Shown: positions 51,526-63,562 of the stretch, piece after piece | Position numbering within the stretch: position 1 is the first letter of the stretch | How the letters are laid out: each line of letters begins with the position of its first letter | Origin: Akebia trifoliata | Lineage: Eukaryota; Streptophyta; Magnoliopsida; Ranunculales; Lardizabalaceae | Direction: 5' to 3' | DNA: 64,000 nt | NCBI GenBank assembly: GCA_017979445.1 | Contig: CM030706.1 | Span: 27,316,493 to 27,380,492, forward strand | Position numbers and translations under genes: made by a program | The notes under the pieces: model-generated | Databases searched by the model: none | What the model saw: only the letters and a program-made list of their open reading frames with translations | Told to the model about the DNA's origin: nothing

Positions 51526-53264
51526 TGAAAGCGCCCTCGATCCGCGGGGTGCGCGGATCCACTTTTGACCCTTGAGGTTTGGGAGTCGCCACCTAGTTAT
51601 TACGGTCTAGGAACCGATCAATGACTCTAAACGGATAAAAACTAATCTAAAACCAAAAAAACTGAATTCGGGGATCATGTTACGGGATTGGAAGGTGTTA
51701 GGCACCAACCCCGCCCGGCCAAAGCCGGTCTCTACTAAATTCCCAAATAAATTACATTGCTAAAACCTAGATAAAAATAAATAAAAATAAAAATTTACCT
51801 TTCCGATAGCAAGGACTTTGTTCCCTCAGATCTGACAAAAGAGCTCCTTGTACCGTGCTCCCTTGCTTCGTTCTGTCTCCAGATTTGACTTCGGATCTCC
51901 TAGATCAAGGTATCTCCTTATCTTTGAATCTGAATTCTTCAAGTTTGTTACGGATTTAGGGGTGTTTTCGAAGGATTTTTAGGCGTTTTCTAGACTAAAA
52001 TTGAAGGGGGGATGTTAGGTAAGGAGTTGGGGCTCCAAAACCAGGGTTTATGGGAGGTTAGGGGAACTTCTAGACCTACTTATCTTAGGGTTTATTATTT
52101 GATACGAAAATAGGGTGTGAGCACCTCTATTTATAGATGTTTTTAGGGGTTGATTTGGATAGAGTTAGTGTTTAATTAGAGATCTTTTAATTAGAGTTGT
52201 GTTTTAATTTGACTTGTTTTAGGTAGAATTGTGTTTTAATTAGAATTGTTTTAGGTAGAATTGTTTTTAAGTTAGAACTCTATTAGATAGAGTTATTAAT
52301 CAATTATAATTCTATTATGACTTTTGGTTTTATTTGATTGAATTTTAATGTTTTGACTTTAGTCTTAATTAATTGACTTTTAATATTTTGACTTCAGTCT
52401 TGCTTAATTGACTTTGATTTTGACTTCAGTCTCACTTGATTGACTTTAATACCTTGAATTCAGTCTTGCTTGATTTACTTTTAATTTTTGGAGAACCCCC
52501 CTCTAAAATATCTTTAATTCTTTCGACCCCCAAATGGAGGGGTCCTTAAAGAAATATCCCACGAACCCTCAACAATTTTACCCGAAAGTCCGATTGATCG
52601 ATTTTTTAGGTTTAAAATTTTAAATTAATTTCATCAATGTTTCACTTTAATTATTTAATATTTTATTTATTAATTTCGAATTTTTTAATTATGAAATTTG
52701 TGAAATTACCGTTTTGCCCCCGGAGAGGACTTTTCACGTTTTAAGTCGATTTTTAATGTTCTATGATGTTTTAGAATCTATTTTTCGTAAGGAATTCAAT
52801 GGAAATATTATTTTGTGTTATTTATGAAATTTTTTGTGTGAAATGATTGTGAAATTTATGAGGGGCATTTTCGTAATTTTGTCAAATTCTGTTAAAATTG
52901 GTGAAATGATTTATTTGGTTCCGATTTGTTATTTTATGTGTTCGGGAGAGTTTTCCTAAGCGTAACGTAGGCTCTAGGGTTGTTTTGAGGTTAGGGATAT
53001 TTTGGTAATTTGGTAATTTTTAGTGATTTTTATCGTGAAGTTTCTTTCTGGTCTGCAAGATGATGATTTCTATGTTTCTGGGATCGTATTTTCCTAGCGT
53101 AGTGTGGTTTCTAAGGTTTTGTCAATTCGAGATACCTCATCCGGATTTCTGAAACACATCTGGTAACAAAATAAAGCAATGGAATACGCATCCATCATTG
53201 GGAATCATTGCAATCGGGTTAACGAGTTGATCAATCAGGCGGATGCGAAAATGGGGTGTCTACA
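51526..53264 (-). repeat. 3' LTR of the Tat/Ogre-type element
   Basis: In + coordinates TGAAAGCGCC...GTGTCTACA. Contains the degenerate gtcttgcttaattgactt-type repeats also seen in the solo LTR at 3535. Confidence 0.95.
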
Positions 53265-53282
53265 GATGCCCCTCTTTGGCAG
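53265..53282 (-). other. polypurine tract
   Basis: On the - strand GCCAAAGAGGGGCATC directly precedes the 3' LTR start TGTAGACACC, as needed for plus-strand priming. Confidence 0.75.
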
Positions 53283-53639
53283 AGGGTTGAAGCAAACTAG
53301 ATAGCAAATCTATTTTGGTAGATAGTGCGATATCTGAATGCCAAAGTTAGTGACAGTTCATTTTGCAGCCTGATTTAGCAATTCGTCAAGGTGTTCGGAT
53401 CCTTGAGGGTAAAGCTCTCCCCGAATTAAAAGGTTGTCAGGTCCTTGAGCGCAAACTCTCACTGACAGTGTCAGATCCTTGAATTTTAGAGAATTCTTCC
53501 TGACTAAAAAGTGCAAATGTGCAAGTGTGTGCACTGTGTGAAACTGAGTAAAACCTGAGCATAAATTGAGCATAGTCTGAGTATAAACTGAGCATAATTT
53601 GAATATAAACTGAGCATAATTTGAATATAATATGAGCAT

Positions 53640-53949
53640 AAACTGAGCATAATTCCGAGAAAACCCTCGGCGGCATCTGAGCATAGTTCCAAGAAAACCC
53701 TTGGCGGTAACTGAGCATAATTCCGAGAAAACCCTCGGCGGCATCTGAGCATAGTTCCGAGAAAACCTTCGGCGGTAACTGAGCATAGTTCTAAGAAAAC
53801 CCTTGGCGGTAACTGACCATAGTTCCGAGAAAACCCTCGGCGGTATCTGAGCATAGTTCCGAGAAAACCCTCGGCGGTATCTGAGCATAGTTTCGAGAAA
53901 ACCCTCGGCGGTAACTGAGCATAGTTCCGAGAAAACCCTCGGCGGTATA
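53640..53949 (-). repeat. minisatellite subarray a, 34-bp unit
   Basis: Nine units of gagcatagttccgagaaaac followed by cctcggcggtatct. Most carry ccgag...ctcgg; one clear unit (53683 region) carries ccaag...cttgg. Units have scattered changes. A looser part (53555-53640) leads into it. Confidence 0.92.
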
Positions 53950-54815
53950 TGAGCAAAATCCAAGATAACCCTTGGCGGAAACTGAGCAAAATCAAATATA
54001 ACCCTTGGTGGAGACTGAGCAAAATCCAAGATAACCCTTGGCGGCAACTGAGCAAAATCCAAGATAACCTTTGGCGGAGACTGAGCAAAATCCAAGATAA
54101 CCCTTGGCGGCAACTGAGCAAAATCCAAGATAACCCTTGGTAGACACTGAGCAAAATCCAAGATAACCCTTGGCGGAGACTGAGCAAAATCCAAGATAAC
54201 CCTTGGCGGAAACTGAGCAAAATCCAAGATAACCCTTGGCGGCAACTGAGCAAAATCCAAGATAACCCTTGGCGGAGACTGAGCAAGATCCAAGATAACC
54301 CTTGGCGGAGACTGAGCAAAATCCAAGATAACCCTTGGCGGCAACTGAGCAAAATCTAAGATAACCCTTGGCGGCAACTGAGCAAAATCTAAGATAACCC
54401 TTGGCGGAGACTGAGCAAAATCCAAGATAACTCTTGGCGGAGACTGAGCAAAATCCAAGATAACCCTTGGCGGAAACTGAGCAAAATCCAAGATAACCCT
54501 TGGCGGCAACTGAGCAAAATCCAAGATAACCCTTGGCGGAGACTGAGCAAGATCCAAGATAACCCTTGGCGGCAACTGAGCAAAATCCAAGATAACCCTT
54601 GGCGGAAATTGAGCAAAATCCAAGATAACCCTTGGCGGCAACTGAGCAAAATCCAAGATAACCTTTGGCGGAAATTGAGCAAAATCCAAGATAACCCTTG
54701 GCGGCAACTGAGCAAAATCCAAGATAACCTTTGGCGGAGACTGAGCAAAATCCAAGTTAACCCTTGGCGGCAACTGAGCAAAATCCAAGATAACCCTTGG
54801 TGGCAACTGAGCAAA
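53950..54815 (-). repeat. minisatellite subarray b, 33-bp unit
   Basis: About 26 units of gagcaaaatccaagataacc followed by cttggcggcaact, differing mainly in the last five bases (caact, agact, aaact). Because 33 is a multiple of 3, the - strand is open in several frames; the longest (54920-53358, 520 codons) reads an 11-residue repeat P-P-R-V-I-L-D-F-A-Q-L. I read this as a non-coding 3' region by analogy with Tat/Ogre elements. Confidence 0.93.
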
Positions 54816-54920
54816 ACTGGTAGAGGAATGAATAAATTTTGGAGAAAACTGATTAGAACGAACCGGAGAACGAATAAATCTGGAAGATAATGAATCTGGA
54901 AGAGAAATGATTGATTCCAA

Positions 54921-56299
54921 GAATGATTGAATCTGGAAAAGAATCTAGAGACTGAAAGAATGTTATATCTCCTATGTGAGATCCGAAATGCTTTTGTTTG
55001 AACCTCAAGGATTTATCAAAAAGTTTTAAAACCTGAATTTTTATTTCTTTCGAACCTCAAGAGTTTTTTGAAAAACTGTTATCAAGAGGGTTACCTTAAA
55101 TTTGGGGTTCTCATTATTTTTTTAGGATTAACATTGCTAGAAGACAAAATGCCCCTAGTTTGACAATGTACTTGGCATTGAAGATAATTGAACACATCAT
55201 GCAAAAATAAAAAAAATGCCCCAGTATAAGGGGGAAAAGTTACATTAAAGAAGAAAGAAAATGCCCCTTGTATGAAGGTTTGAAATAATTTATTACCACA
55301 AGCGCAATAAAGACTCAACTTTTAATTTTGATTAATTTTATTGGAGGTTTTGAGTCAGGCTCAAGAGTACAAAATTATTTCCTTTCGAGTTTCATCATAG
55401 AATTCACCCTTATCTCCCTTGGTTCACTTGGGGGAGTAAACATTTTCAGATCGATCATAGACAAGATACTTGTGATTTCTGAGTCTATGCCTGGTTTAAG
55501 TTAAGTATTGACTTTGATTATTCGGACTTCTGATGTTTCAGCTCGGATCGCTCTCCGCTTGGGATTTTCTTCTATTTTTCTTTGTTGCTCTAACTTTTTC
55601 CTAGATCGCCTTTTCAGGTTTTCAATCTAGCGAGCTTGCTCTAACTTTTGCCTAGATCGCCTTTTCAGGTTTTCGATCTAGCGAGCTTTTTTTTTTCTTT
55701 GCTCTGATTGTTGCCAAAGTTGTCCTTTCAGATTTTCAACATTGCGAGCTTGCCTTAATTTTTGCCTAAGTCGTCCTTTTCGGATTTTCAATTTAGCAGG
55801 CTTTTTTTCTTCTTCTTCCCTTCTGGACTTCTGGAGTTGCTGTCTGATCATGCTTTGCTATCTTCCTTGACTTCTCGTACGGTACTTAGGAGGACTTTTA
55901 TAGGTAGGCTTAGGACTGGGTATAAAAAAGAAAGGGATTTTGAGGCTCAAAAACCCAAATGCCTCTTGTGTGGCATTTCCTTTTAAATTATTTCTTTTTC
56001 TTTAAATTTTCTTCCCCATTTTGAAAATTTTTTCTTTTGAATTTTTTCTTGATTTTTTTTCTTCTTATTGTGTGGGGAAATAGAGATTTTTTTTTTATTT
56101 ATTGATGTGGTCGGGCCTGAAGTAACTTCTCAGGTTGCCTACGTACCCCAAAATTTTGGGATCAGACCAAAACGTAGTTCGAATTTTTCCCTCCCCTAGG
56201 TTAGGTGAACGGGCTGAGAAAGAAAAAGGCATAATTTTTTTTGAAAAAGGTTGCAAAGGGGTTGAGAAAGGATATATTGAACTGAGTAACAGGAGAATT
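54921..56299. other. non-coding part of the Tat/Ogre-type element
   Basis: Several purine-tract-like echoes on the - strand (ggggcat near 55150, 55217, 55262) and a repeated block with agatcgccttttcaggtttt (near 55604 and 55656). No gene. Confidence 0.55.
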
Positions 56300-57130
56300 G
56301 ATTCGGTCAAAGATGGCCTCCTTAAATGTAGTACCGTTTGATTTGGTCAATGTTGGTTGGTTCTGGTAGTTCACCTCCATCATGATCTTGAAGTCTGACG
56401 ACTTTTCCAGACAGTATTTCCTTAATGAATGAATTTTTCCAATTTAGACTTTCTCCTATAATCGAGGAGGAGTGTTCAATTTTCTTTGAAGTCTGATAGT
56501 TAAATCTTTGACTTGTAAATGATGAGCTTTGAACTTTTTGTCAAATGCACGGGTGACTCTTCTTAGATAAGCTTGTACGTGGTACAGGGCTTTAACTCGT
56601 TTTCTTCGATCAAGTTTAATTCTTCATATTGCTGACGAACCCAATCTGTTTCTAACAAATGATTTTCCAACAAGACCTTGAGGGACGGAATTCACATTTC
56701 AACTGGTAAGATTGTTTCCATATCATACACTAGAAAGTAGGGAATAGCTCCAGTGGAAGACTGTATTGAAGTATGATGTGCCCTTAGTGTGAATGGTAAC
56801 TTCTCTAACTAATCCTGGTGTGATTGACGCATTGTCTTGATGATTGTTTTGAGATTTTTTACTAGCTGCTTCAACCCTTTCATTAATCTGAGGACGGTAG
56901 AGAGATAATGTGTGATGCCGGATCTTCAACTTTGATCACAGAGTAATGATTTATGCTTTGAAGCACGACCCATTATTAGAAATCAATTCAAAAGGTATCC
57001 CCATATCGATTGATAATATGTGATTTGCAACTCAAGATGTAGTGAGGATAGCACTGGTACATTTTATAACATCTTCTTTGATTCCATTGATATAGACGAG
57101 TATCTAGTCCATGTTGAACAACACTCAAGC
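56300..57130 (-). pseudogene. decayed Tat-type integrase
   Basis: In changing frames on the - strand it reads I-P-F-E-L-I-S-N-N-G-S (near 56990), L-S-L-Y-R-P-Q-I-N-E-R-V-E-A-A (56880), V-Y-D-M-E-T-I-L-P-V-E (56720), E-L-N-L-I-E-E (56620) and L-P-E-P-T-N-I-D-Q-I-K-R-Y-Y (56330). This is the order of a Tat/Ogre integrase core and C-terminus. At least three frame changes and several stops. Its divergence contrasts with the near-identical LTRs of the same element. Confidence 0.82.
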
Positions 57131-57989
57131 TTGTACCTAACATACCCTCATATGATCACACGAACAAGTCTTTTGAAATTTCTGAAAAAATTCATTATCC
57201 CCTTGTGTTCCTCTAGAGATAAGATGGTTTCTATTTGAATCTCTTTAGGAATTTATTTCCGTTCCGAGGTCAATGACCTTTGCTTTCTTGAACCCGACTC
57301 TTATCTTCTTGTCTTTAAAGCTAGATTATTAGTTAATTTGTTAATGCGCTCGAGATATTCAAAAATTTCTTTTGTACGATCAATTCTGAAGGGGCGACAG
57401 ACACCTCTATAAACTCGACGAACTAACTTGACTTAATAGGAAAGAGTAGATTCAATCTAAGGAAGACATGACCTTGCTGGAAAAAAGGACTCGAGTTAAC
57501 CCAAATGACCCATGAAAACTCAAGACTACCCAAAACGGGTTTGATGAGAACTGAGACATTACTTACAACCGGTAGGATTGAAGCACTATGATTTTCAAAG
57601 AACAATTGGATGATGTTGAGAAATTTTGAGGTCATTTCTGACTGTTGACTTGATATTGACGTTTACTCTAACTGATCAGATTTACAACCCTACCTAGACG
57701 ATGGACGATTGAGCTTAGATACAATGATAACCCTTAAACCTCTTTGAAGATGAATTTAACCAATTTCAGTGTCACCCCCTTGATAACATTTTAAATGAAC
57801 CCTGAGATTTTATTGAATTTTGTGCACCAATCCATTAAAAAGTTCATCCATTTAATGATTATTCAGAAGAAAAATAATTTTACTGCACTCTTGAAAAATA
57901 TTGACAAATAATGTTTTCATTGAATAACAACTTCAAACATATTTCAATAATTTTTCATGCAAATATATATCTTTTGTAAATAATTTTTC

Positions 57990-58245
57990 CTTCATTTTCT
58001 TTTCTTTTGGAAAATATTTTCTTCTGGAAAACATTTTTTCTTTGAAAAATAGTTTTTATTTGGAAAACATTTTCTCTTGGAAAATCTTGTTCTTATGGAA
58101 AACATTTTCTAGAAAATATTTTTTCCTTAGAAAATATTTTTCTAGAGAATAACACTTTTTTCTGGAAAACACTTCTTTTGGAAAACATTTTGTCTGGATA
58201 ACACTTTTTCGTAAACCATTTTTCTTCTTTGAAAATTTGACTTCT
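57990..58245. repeat. degenerate 17-22 bp tandem repeat
   Basis: About a dozen copies of a tggaaaacattttctt-like unit with varying spacers. Nothing coding. Confidence 0.75.
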
Positions 58246-58839
58246 ATTTAAATGGCCCAGCCCACCATGATTGTTGGATCGGGATGGACTGGGTCATTAT
58301 TGTAAAAAAAATGGATTCTTTATTGGGTCGGTGCACCCATTTTGATTTTCAAAAATAATATTTTTAATCCTTGAGGACAATCATACACTCTGATCTCACC
58401 ATTCACATCACTCACATACATTCATCAATCACATGCATTCATTCAATAAACAACCTGGGAACACCCACGATAAGTTCGAGTTGTGACCTACTGGGAAGGT
58501 TTCTAGACTCTAAGCTTACTACGTGCAATGCATTATTATCTGGCCACCCTTGCCCAAGCACACCTATATACCTTTCGATACGTGGTGACTTGGTTTGATA
58601 TACCGTATAGGTGATAATCTAAAATCTCAATTCACTTCTCTGAAGCCAAAAACAGCCAGTTTGATCTCCAGTTGAGAGGTGGCGCACAATACTGAGCAAG
58701 GGCCCACTTAAATACCTCTCGTCTAGAATAGACGTAGTCTATCCCCCTCGTACAGTAGGGTACAGCGGGGCAAGATCTTGCTTAGGCACCGGTTTTGACT
58801 AAGAAGTGCAATTGATATACTTAGATTACCTTTTATACC

Positions 58840-59160
58840 TACGGGTACGAGTCAAGAGTTGTAGCTTTCATAAATGGTTTGGCATCCCACGAGGGGACCG
58901 ACCACGTACTAGTACTACGTTGGCAATCGGGACATGTGACTGTGTGGCTCACAATAGGACAAAGGCTCAGGTCGCTCCAGCCTGGGTGCATCAACATACT
59001 TCTCAGAATCACCTGATCAGACGGTATTGATGCCCCAGTTTGATATACCCTAAGGTACGTGACTGGAGTTGTGGGTTTCATGAATGACGTCGCATCTCCG
59101 AAGTGACCGGGCCACGCACTAGTGCCACGTTGGCTAAATGGGACGTGTAAGTGCTCAAAA
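58840..59160. repeat. two-copy direct repeat, about 190-bp spacing
   Basis: Shared order: gagttgt-g-tttcat-aatg, gcatc-c, gaccg-ccacg-actagt-c, acgttggc, gggac-tgt. The copies begin near 58853 and 59063. Confidence 0.72.
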
Positions 59161-61311
59161 CAGTAAACGTGCATGTGGTGTGTGCAAAACAGGGTGGGGT
59201 GTGCCCGGGGCCTTTTCTCAAACACGTGGGCCTATGGGTCAGATCAAATCATAAAATATGGATATTAGAAAAAATATGATCATAAAGCATAACTATCCAA
59301 AATAATCAAGATCAAGATTAAGGCATGCATATCAAAAATATATATCAATCAAGATCATGGCATGTTAGATAGGCAATCAATCAGGAATAATCAATCGAAT
59401 CCTAGCACAATTATTTTGATGGTCCAATCAAAAAAATTATTTTGGATGACCTTAAACAAGTCGAGATTTCTATGAACATTGAATTGATGATAGAACGATC
59501 GTCATAAGGATTGATGTACCCCTTTTTTTTTTTAAACAAATTGATTTTTTTTTCCACGTGGAGAGGTCCATAACAAATTACCTAAGAAACTTTGGGGTAA
59601 GAAATCGGCTAGCTTGACTAATTCAATAAGATTTCAAAATTTTGCTAAGGGTCATCAAATTAACGTGGTTCATCATGTCAGTAATCCAATATCACAACCT
59701 TGTAGATTTTGATGGAAAAGTTTGGATCCGAAAATAGAAATCACAATACTCTTTTTTTTTTTAGCTTTGATCCAAGGTTTTGGAAATGAACGGCTATGAA
59801 ATCAAATTTAAAGTCAACATTTAAAATGAAAATTAATTTTTAAGAATTCCTTTGAAAAAATATATATAGATATTTATTTTAAAATTCTCAGAATTTCATT
59901 CACCACAAGCATGTGGTAATGGATCACTTTTTCGAATGCCACGTGGCGAGGTCAATGACCCTTAGTAAGGAATGAACCTTGCTAAGCTAGTAAAACTAGC
60001 CCCCCCAAACAAATTATAAAACAAAACATTTTTTTTTATTTTTTATGTTGCTGCCAGCAACATTCACAATCCAACTCACATGTTTTTGTTTTATTGTTGC
60101 CACAGCCACAATGCTCATAACTCACAACTCACAATGTATGACTCTTGAGTCATGACTCATATTTCTATGCTTGCCACCGTGAGACACAATTACTTATTTT
60201 TAGTATTGTTGGCAGCAACCACTCACACTTGAGTTATCTTTTAACCTTTACTTTTAATCAACCAAAACAGCAAAAAATTTGTTTTCAAAGTGCTAAAGGG
60301 GCAACAAAGGAGAAGCCTCTCTCTTCTTCGTCTCTCTCTCTCTTCAGACGAGATCACACCAGTTAACTTCGAATTTTTGAGTTCTCTAATAATCTGAACT
60401 AGAAATCTCTGAAACTATATCAAGTCATACTTGTTCACGTGTACCCCAATAAAAACGTTTTCTTCTTCCTCACTATATCAAACATTGCCTAGAATTATCA
60501 GTCCCTCTTCTCTCTCCAGAGAGACCCAGAGAGAATAAATCTCTTTTGAAGAAGGATTGGCGGTATTGAGTATGTGGGAGAAGAGAGAAAGGAGATGGGA
60601 AGAGGTTTTTTATTTTGCTGCTGTTTTTTTCTTAAGTTAAAAAAAACAATCTGAGAAGATGGTTTGAGAAAAATAAAAAAAATAGATCTGATTTTCAGAA
60701 AAGAAATAGATTAAAAAAAAAATCAATTGAAATCTTGTCCTCAATCAAAGCCAGCAATTAAATTCTTTCTTCGACAACGAAAGAAAGATGGATTAAACTC
60801 GCTCGAAATGTCAACGGTTTCGAGAGGAGCTGATAATCTTCGAGCTTGATCTCTAGATCAAGAGGGAACGACAACTTTATTAGGAGCTCCAAACTAATCA
60901 GACTGAAATTTCAGCCGATCGGACTGAGAGAACAAATCGGTCTCTAGAGGAAGACGATGGAGAATATGACATAAATTGGGATAAAAAAGATTTTTTACTG
61001 CAAGCACACCCATCTTTGAATTGGAATCATTAAGGGTGTAACAGTAAAAACCAATTTTTTACCACTAACACACCTTTTATAAAAACGATTTACCAGCCAT
61101 ACCTTGCTGTCGTTGACAGCAACTCAAAATTCCTATTTTTTTATTTTTTATTTTTATTTTTTTTTTAAAACTACCAAGAATAATATTGTTCAAAGACCGT
61201 GACATCTCCGAACCAATAATAATATTGTCCAAGGACCATGACATCTCCGAGAAGAAAAAAAAAAAAAAAAAACAGATCGACACCTAAAAATAAATAAATA
61301 AACAAAAAGAG

Positions 61312-61314
<3 letters not shown>

Positions 61315-61356
<42 letters not shown>
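61315..61356. repeat. (TA)n microsatellite
   Basis: About 21 uninterrupted TA units. They create hydrophobic Tyr-Ile pseudo-frames on the - strand. Confidence 0.95.
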
Positions 61357-61359
<3 letters not shown>

Positions 61360-61680
61360 AAAGCAAATTAACACACAAAAAACAAGAATAAAAAAGGAAA
61401 AAAATAAAATAAAATCATAACCCAAAGATCATATCCCATCCTCAATATAACCATCACTTTGAAATCTCATATTATTTAAGGTCATTCCAGATGGTTCTTA
61501 ATTAAACCATAAAAATGTTGGATCAAGGTATTATGACTAGAATCGAATGGTTAATGATCGGACCGACAAGAGTAATAAAAAAAAAAATGATAAGCAAACA
61601 AAAGAAACTAACTAAGAAAAAAAAACTAGGTCATCGGCAATGTTTCCATACTTGGGGCTTTTCAAGTTTGATCCTCAATG

Positions 61681-61698
61681 TCCCCAGCGGAGTCGCCA
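61681..61698 (-). other. primer-binding site of the Tat/Ogre-type element
   Basis: On the - strand TGGCGACTCCGCTGGGGA begins one base inside the 5' LTR end. As far as I recall, Ogre elements use a tRNA-Arg-type site of this form. Confidence 0.8.
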
Positions 61699-61699
61699 C

Positions 61700-63438
61700 T
61701 GAAAGCGCCCTCGATCCGCGGGGTGCGCGGATCCGCTTTTGACCCTTGAGGTTTGGGAGTCGCCACCTAGTTATTACGGTCTAGGAACCGATCAATGACT
61801 CTAAACGGATAAAAACTAATCTAAAACCAAAAAAACTGAATTCGGGGATCATGTTACGGGATTGGAAGGTGTTAGGCACCAACCCCGCCCGGCCAAAGTC
61901 GGTCTCTACTAAATTCCCAAATAAATTACATTGCTAAAACCTAGATAAAAATAAATAAAAATAAAAATTTACCTTTCCGATAGCAAGGACTTTGTTCCCT
62001 CAGATCTGACAAAAGAGCTCCTTGTACCGTGCTCCCTTGCTTCGTTCTGTCTCCGGATTTGACTTCGGATCTCCTAGATCAAGGTATCTCCTTATCTTTG
62101 AATCTGAACTCTTCAAGTTTGTTGCGGATTTATGGGTGTTTTCGAAGGATTTTTAGGCGTTTTCTAGACTAAAATTGAAGGGGGGATGTTAGGTAAGGAG
62201 TTGGGGCTCCAAAACCAGGGTTTATGGGAGGCTAGGGGAACTTCTAGACCTACTTATCTTAGGGTTTATTATTTGATACGAAAATAGGGTGTGAGCACCT
62301 CTATTTATAGATGTTTTTAGGGGTTGATTTGGATAGAGTTAGTGTTTAATTAGAGATCTTTTAATTAGAGTTGTGTTTTAATTTGACTTGTTTTAGGTAG
62401 AATTGTGTTTTAATTAGAATTGTTTTAGGTAGAATTGTTTTTAAGTTAGAACTCTATTAGATAGAGTTATTAATCAATTATAATTCTATTATGACTTTTG
62501 GTCTTATTTGATTGACTTTTAATGTTTTGACTTTAGTCTTAATTAATTGACTTTTAATATTTTGACTTCAGTCTTGCTTAATTGACTTTGATTTTGACTT
62601 CAGTCTCACTTGATTGACTTTAATACCTTGAATTCAGTCTTGCTTGATTTACTTTTAATTTTTGGAGAACCCCCCTCTAAAATATCTTTAATTCTTTCGA
62701 CCCCCAAATGGAGGGGTCCTTAAAGAAATATCCCACGAACCCTCAACAATTTTACCCGAAAGTCCGATTGATCGATTTTTTAGGTTTAAAATTTTAAATT
62801 AATTTCATCAATGTTTCACTTTAATTATTTAATATTTTATTTATTAATTTCGAATTTTTTAATTATGAAATTTGTGAAATTACCGTTTTACCCCCGGAGA
62901 GGACTTTTCACGTTTTAAGTCGGTTTTTAATGTTCTAGGATGTTTTAGAATCTATTTTTCGTAAGGAATTCAATGGAAATATTATTTTGTGTTATTTATG
63001 AAATTTTTTGTGTGAAATGATTGTGAAATTTATGAGAGGCATTTTCGTAATTTTGTCAAATTCTGTTAAAATTGGTGAAATGATTTATTTGGTTCCGATT
63101 TGTTATTTTATGTGTTCGAGAGAGTTTTCCTAAGCGTAACGTAGGCTCTAGGGTTGTTTTGAGGTTAGGGATATTTTGGTAATTTGATAATTTTTAGTGA
63201 TTTTTATCGTGAAGTTTCTTTCTGGTCTGCAAGATGATGATTTCTATGTTTCTGGGATCATATTTTCCTAGCGTAGTGTGGTTTATAAGGTTTTGTCAAT
63301 TCGAGATACCTCATCCGGATTTCTAAAACACATCTGGTAATAAAATAAAGCAATGGAATACGCATCCATCATTGGGAATCATTGCAATCGGGTTAACGAG
63401 TTGATCAATCAGGCGGATGCGAAAATAGGGTGTCTACA
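61700..63438 (-). repeat. 5' LTR of the Tat/Ogre-type element
   Basis: Same length and boundaries as 51526-53264, with about 20 substitutions by eye and no indel noticed. Confidence 0.95.
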
Positions 63439-63562
63439 GTGACTTACCCCGGTCCTAGGTTAAGAAATGAATGTGATGGCTTAAAAAGGGTTAACTAAAG
63501 GTAGATAATTGTTCAGGTAGTACAAAAATGGCCTCTCTTCATTTCAAGGAATGACTTTAGGC

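Larger units (their letters stand above)
57131..61680. other. 5' half of the Tat/Ogre-type element, no intact gene
   Basis: In - strand terms this should be leader, gag and the start of pol. I cannot identify gag, protease or reverse transcriptase. It contains the repeats listed at 57990 and 58830, CT-rich leader-like sequence near 60300-60360 and 60480-60550, and a (TA)n tract at 61315. A 128-codon frame (59225-58839, -) lies on the 58.8-59.2 kb repeat and matches nothing. Confidence 0.55.
51526..63438 (-). mobile_element. Tat/Ogre-type Ty3/gypsy element, young insertion, defective pol
   Basis: LTRs of 1739 bp at 51526-53264 and 61700-63438 differ at about 20 sites by eye. The target duplication GTGAC is exact (51521-51525, 63439-63443). 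Orientation is - because the primer site (TGGCGACTCCGCTGGGGA) lies beside the right LTR and the purine tract beside the left. The interior (8.4 kb) has no intact gag, protease, reverse transcriptase or RNase H; only a decayed integrase is seen at 56300-57130. A large minisatellite sits next to the 3' LTR, as is known for Tat/Ogre 3' regions. The element must have moved using proteins of a relative. Confidence 0.92.

Noticed and set aside
53640..54815. CRISPR-like array
   Set aside because: Units abut with no unique spacers, the setting is a plant retrotransposon, and unit variation is that of a minisatellite.
58839..59225. 128-codon - strand frame as gag or leader ORF of the Tat/Ogre-type element
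   Set aside because: It coincides with a two-copy direct repeat and shows no gag motif.
61171..61425. Hydrophobic frames as membrane peptides
   Set aside because: They are translations of the (TA)n tract and poly-A/T runs.
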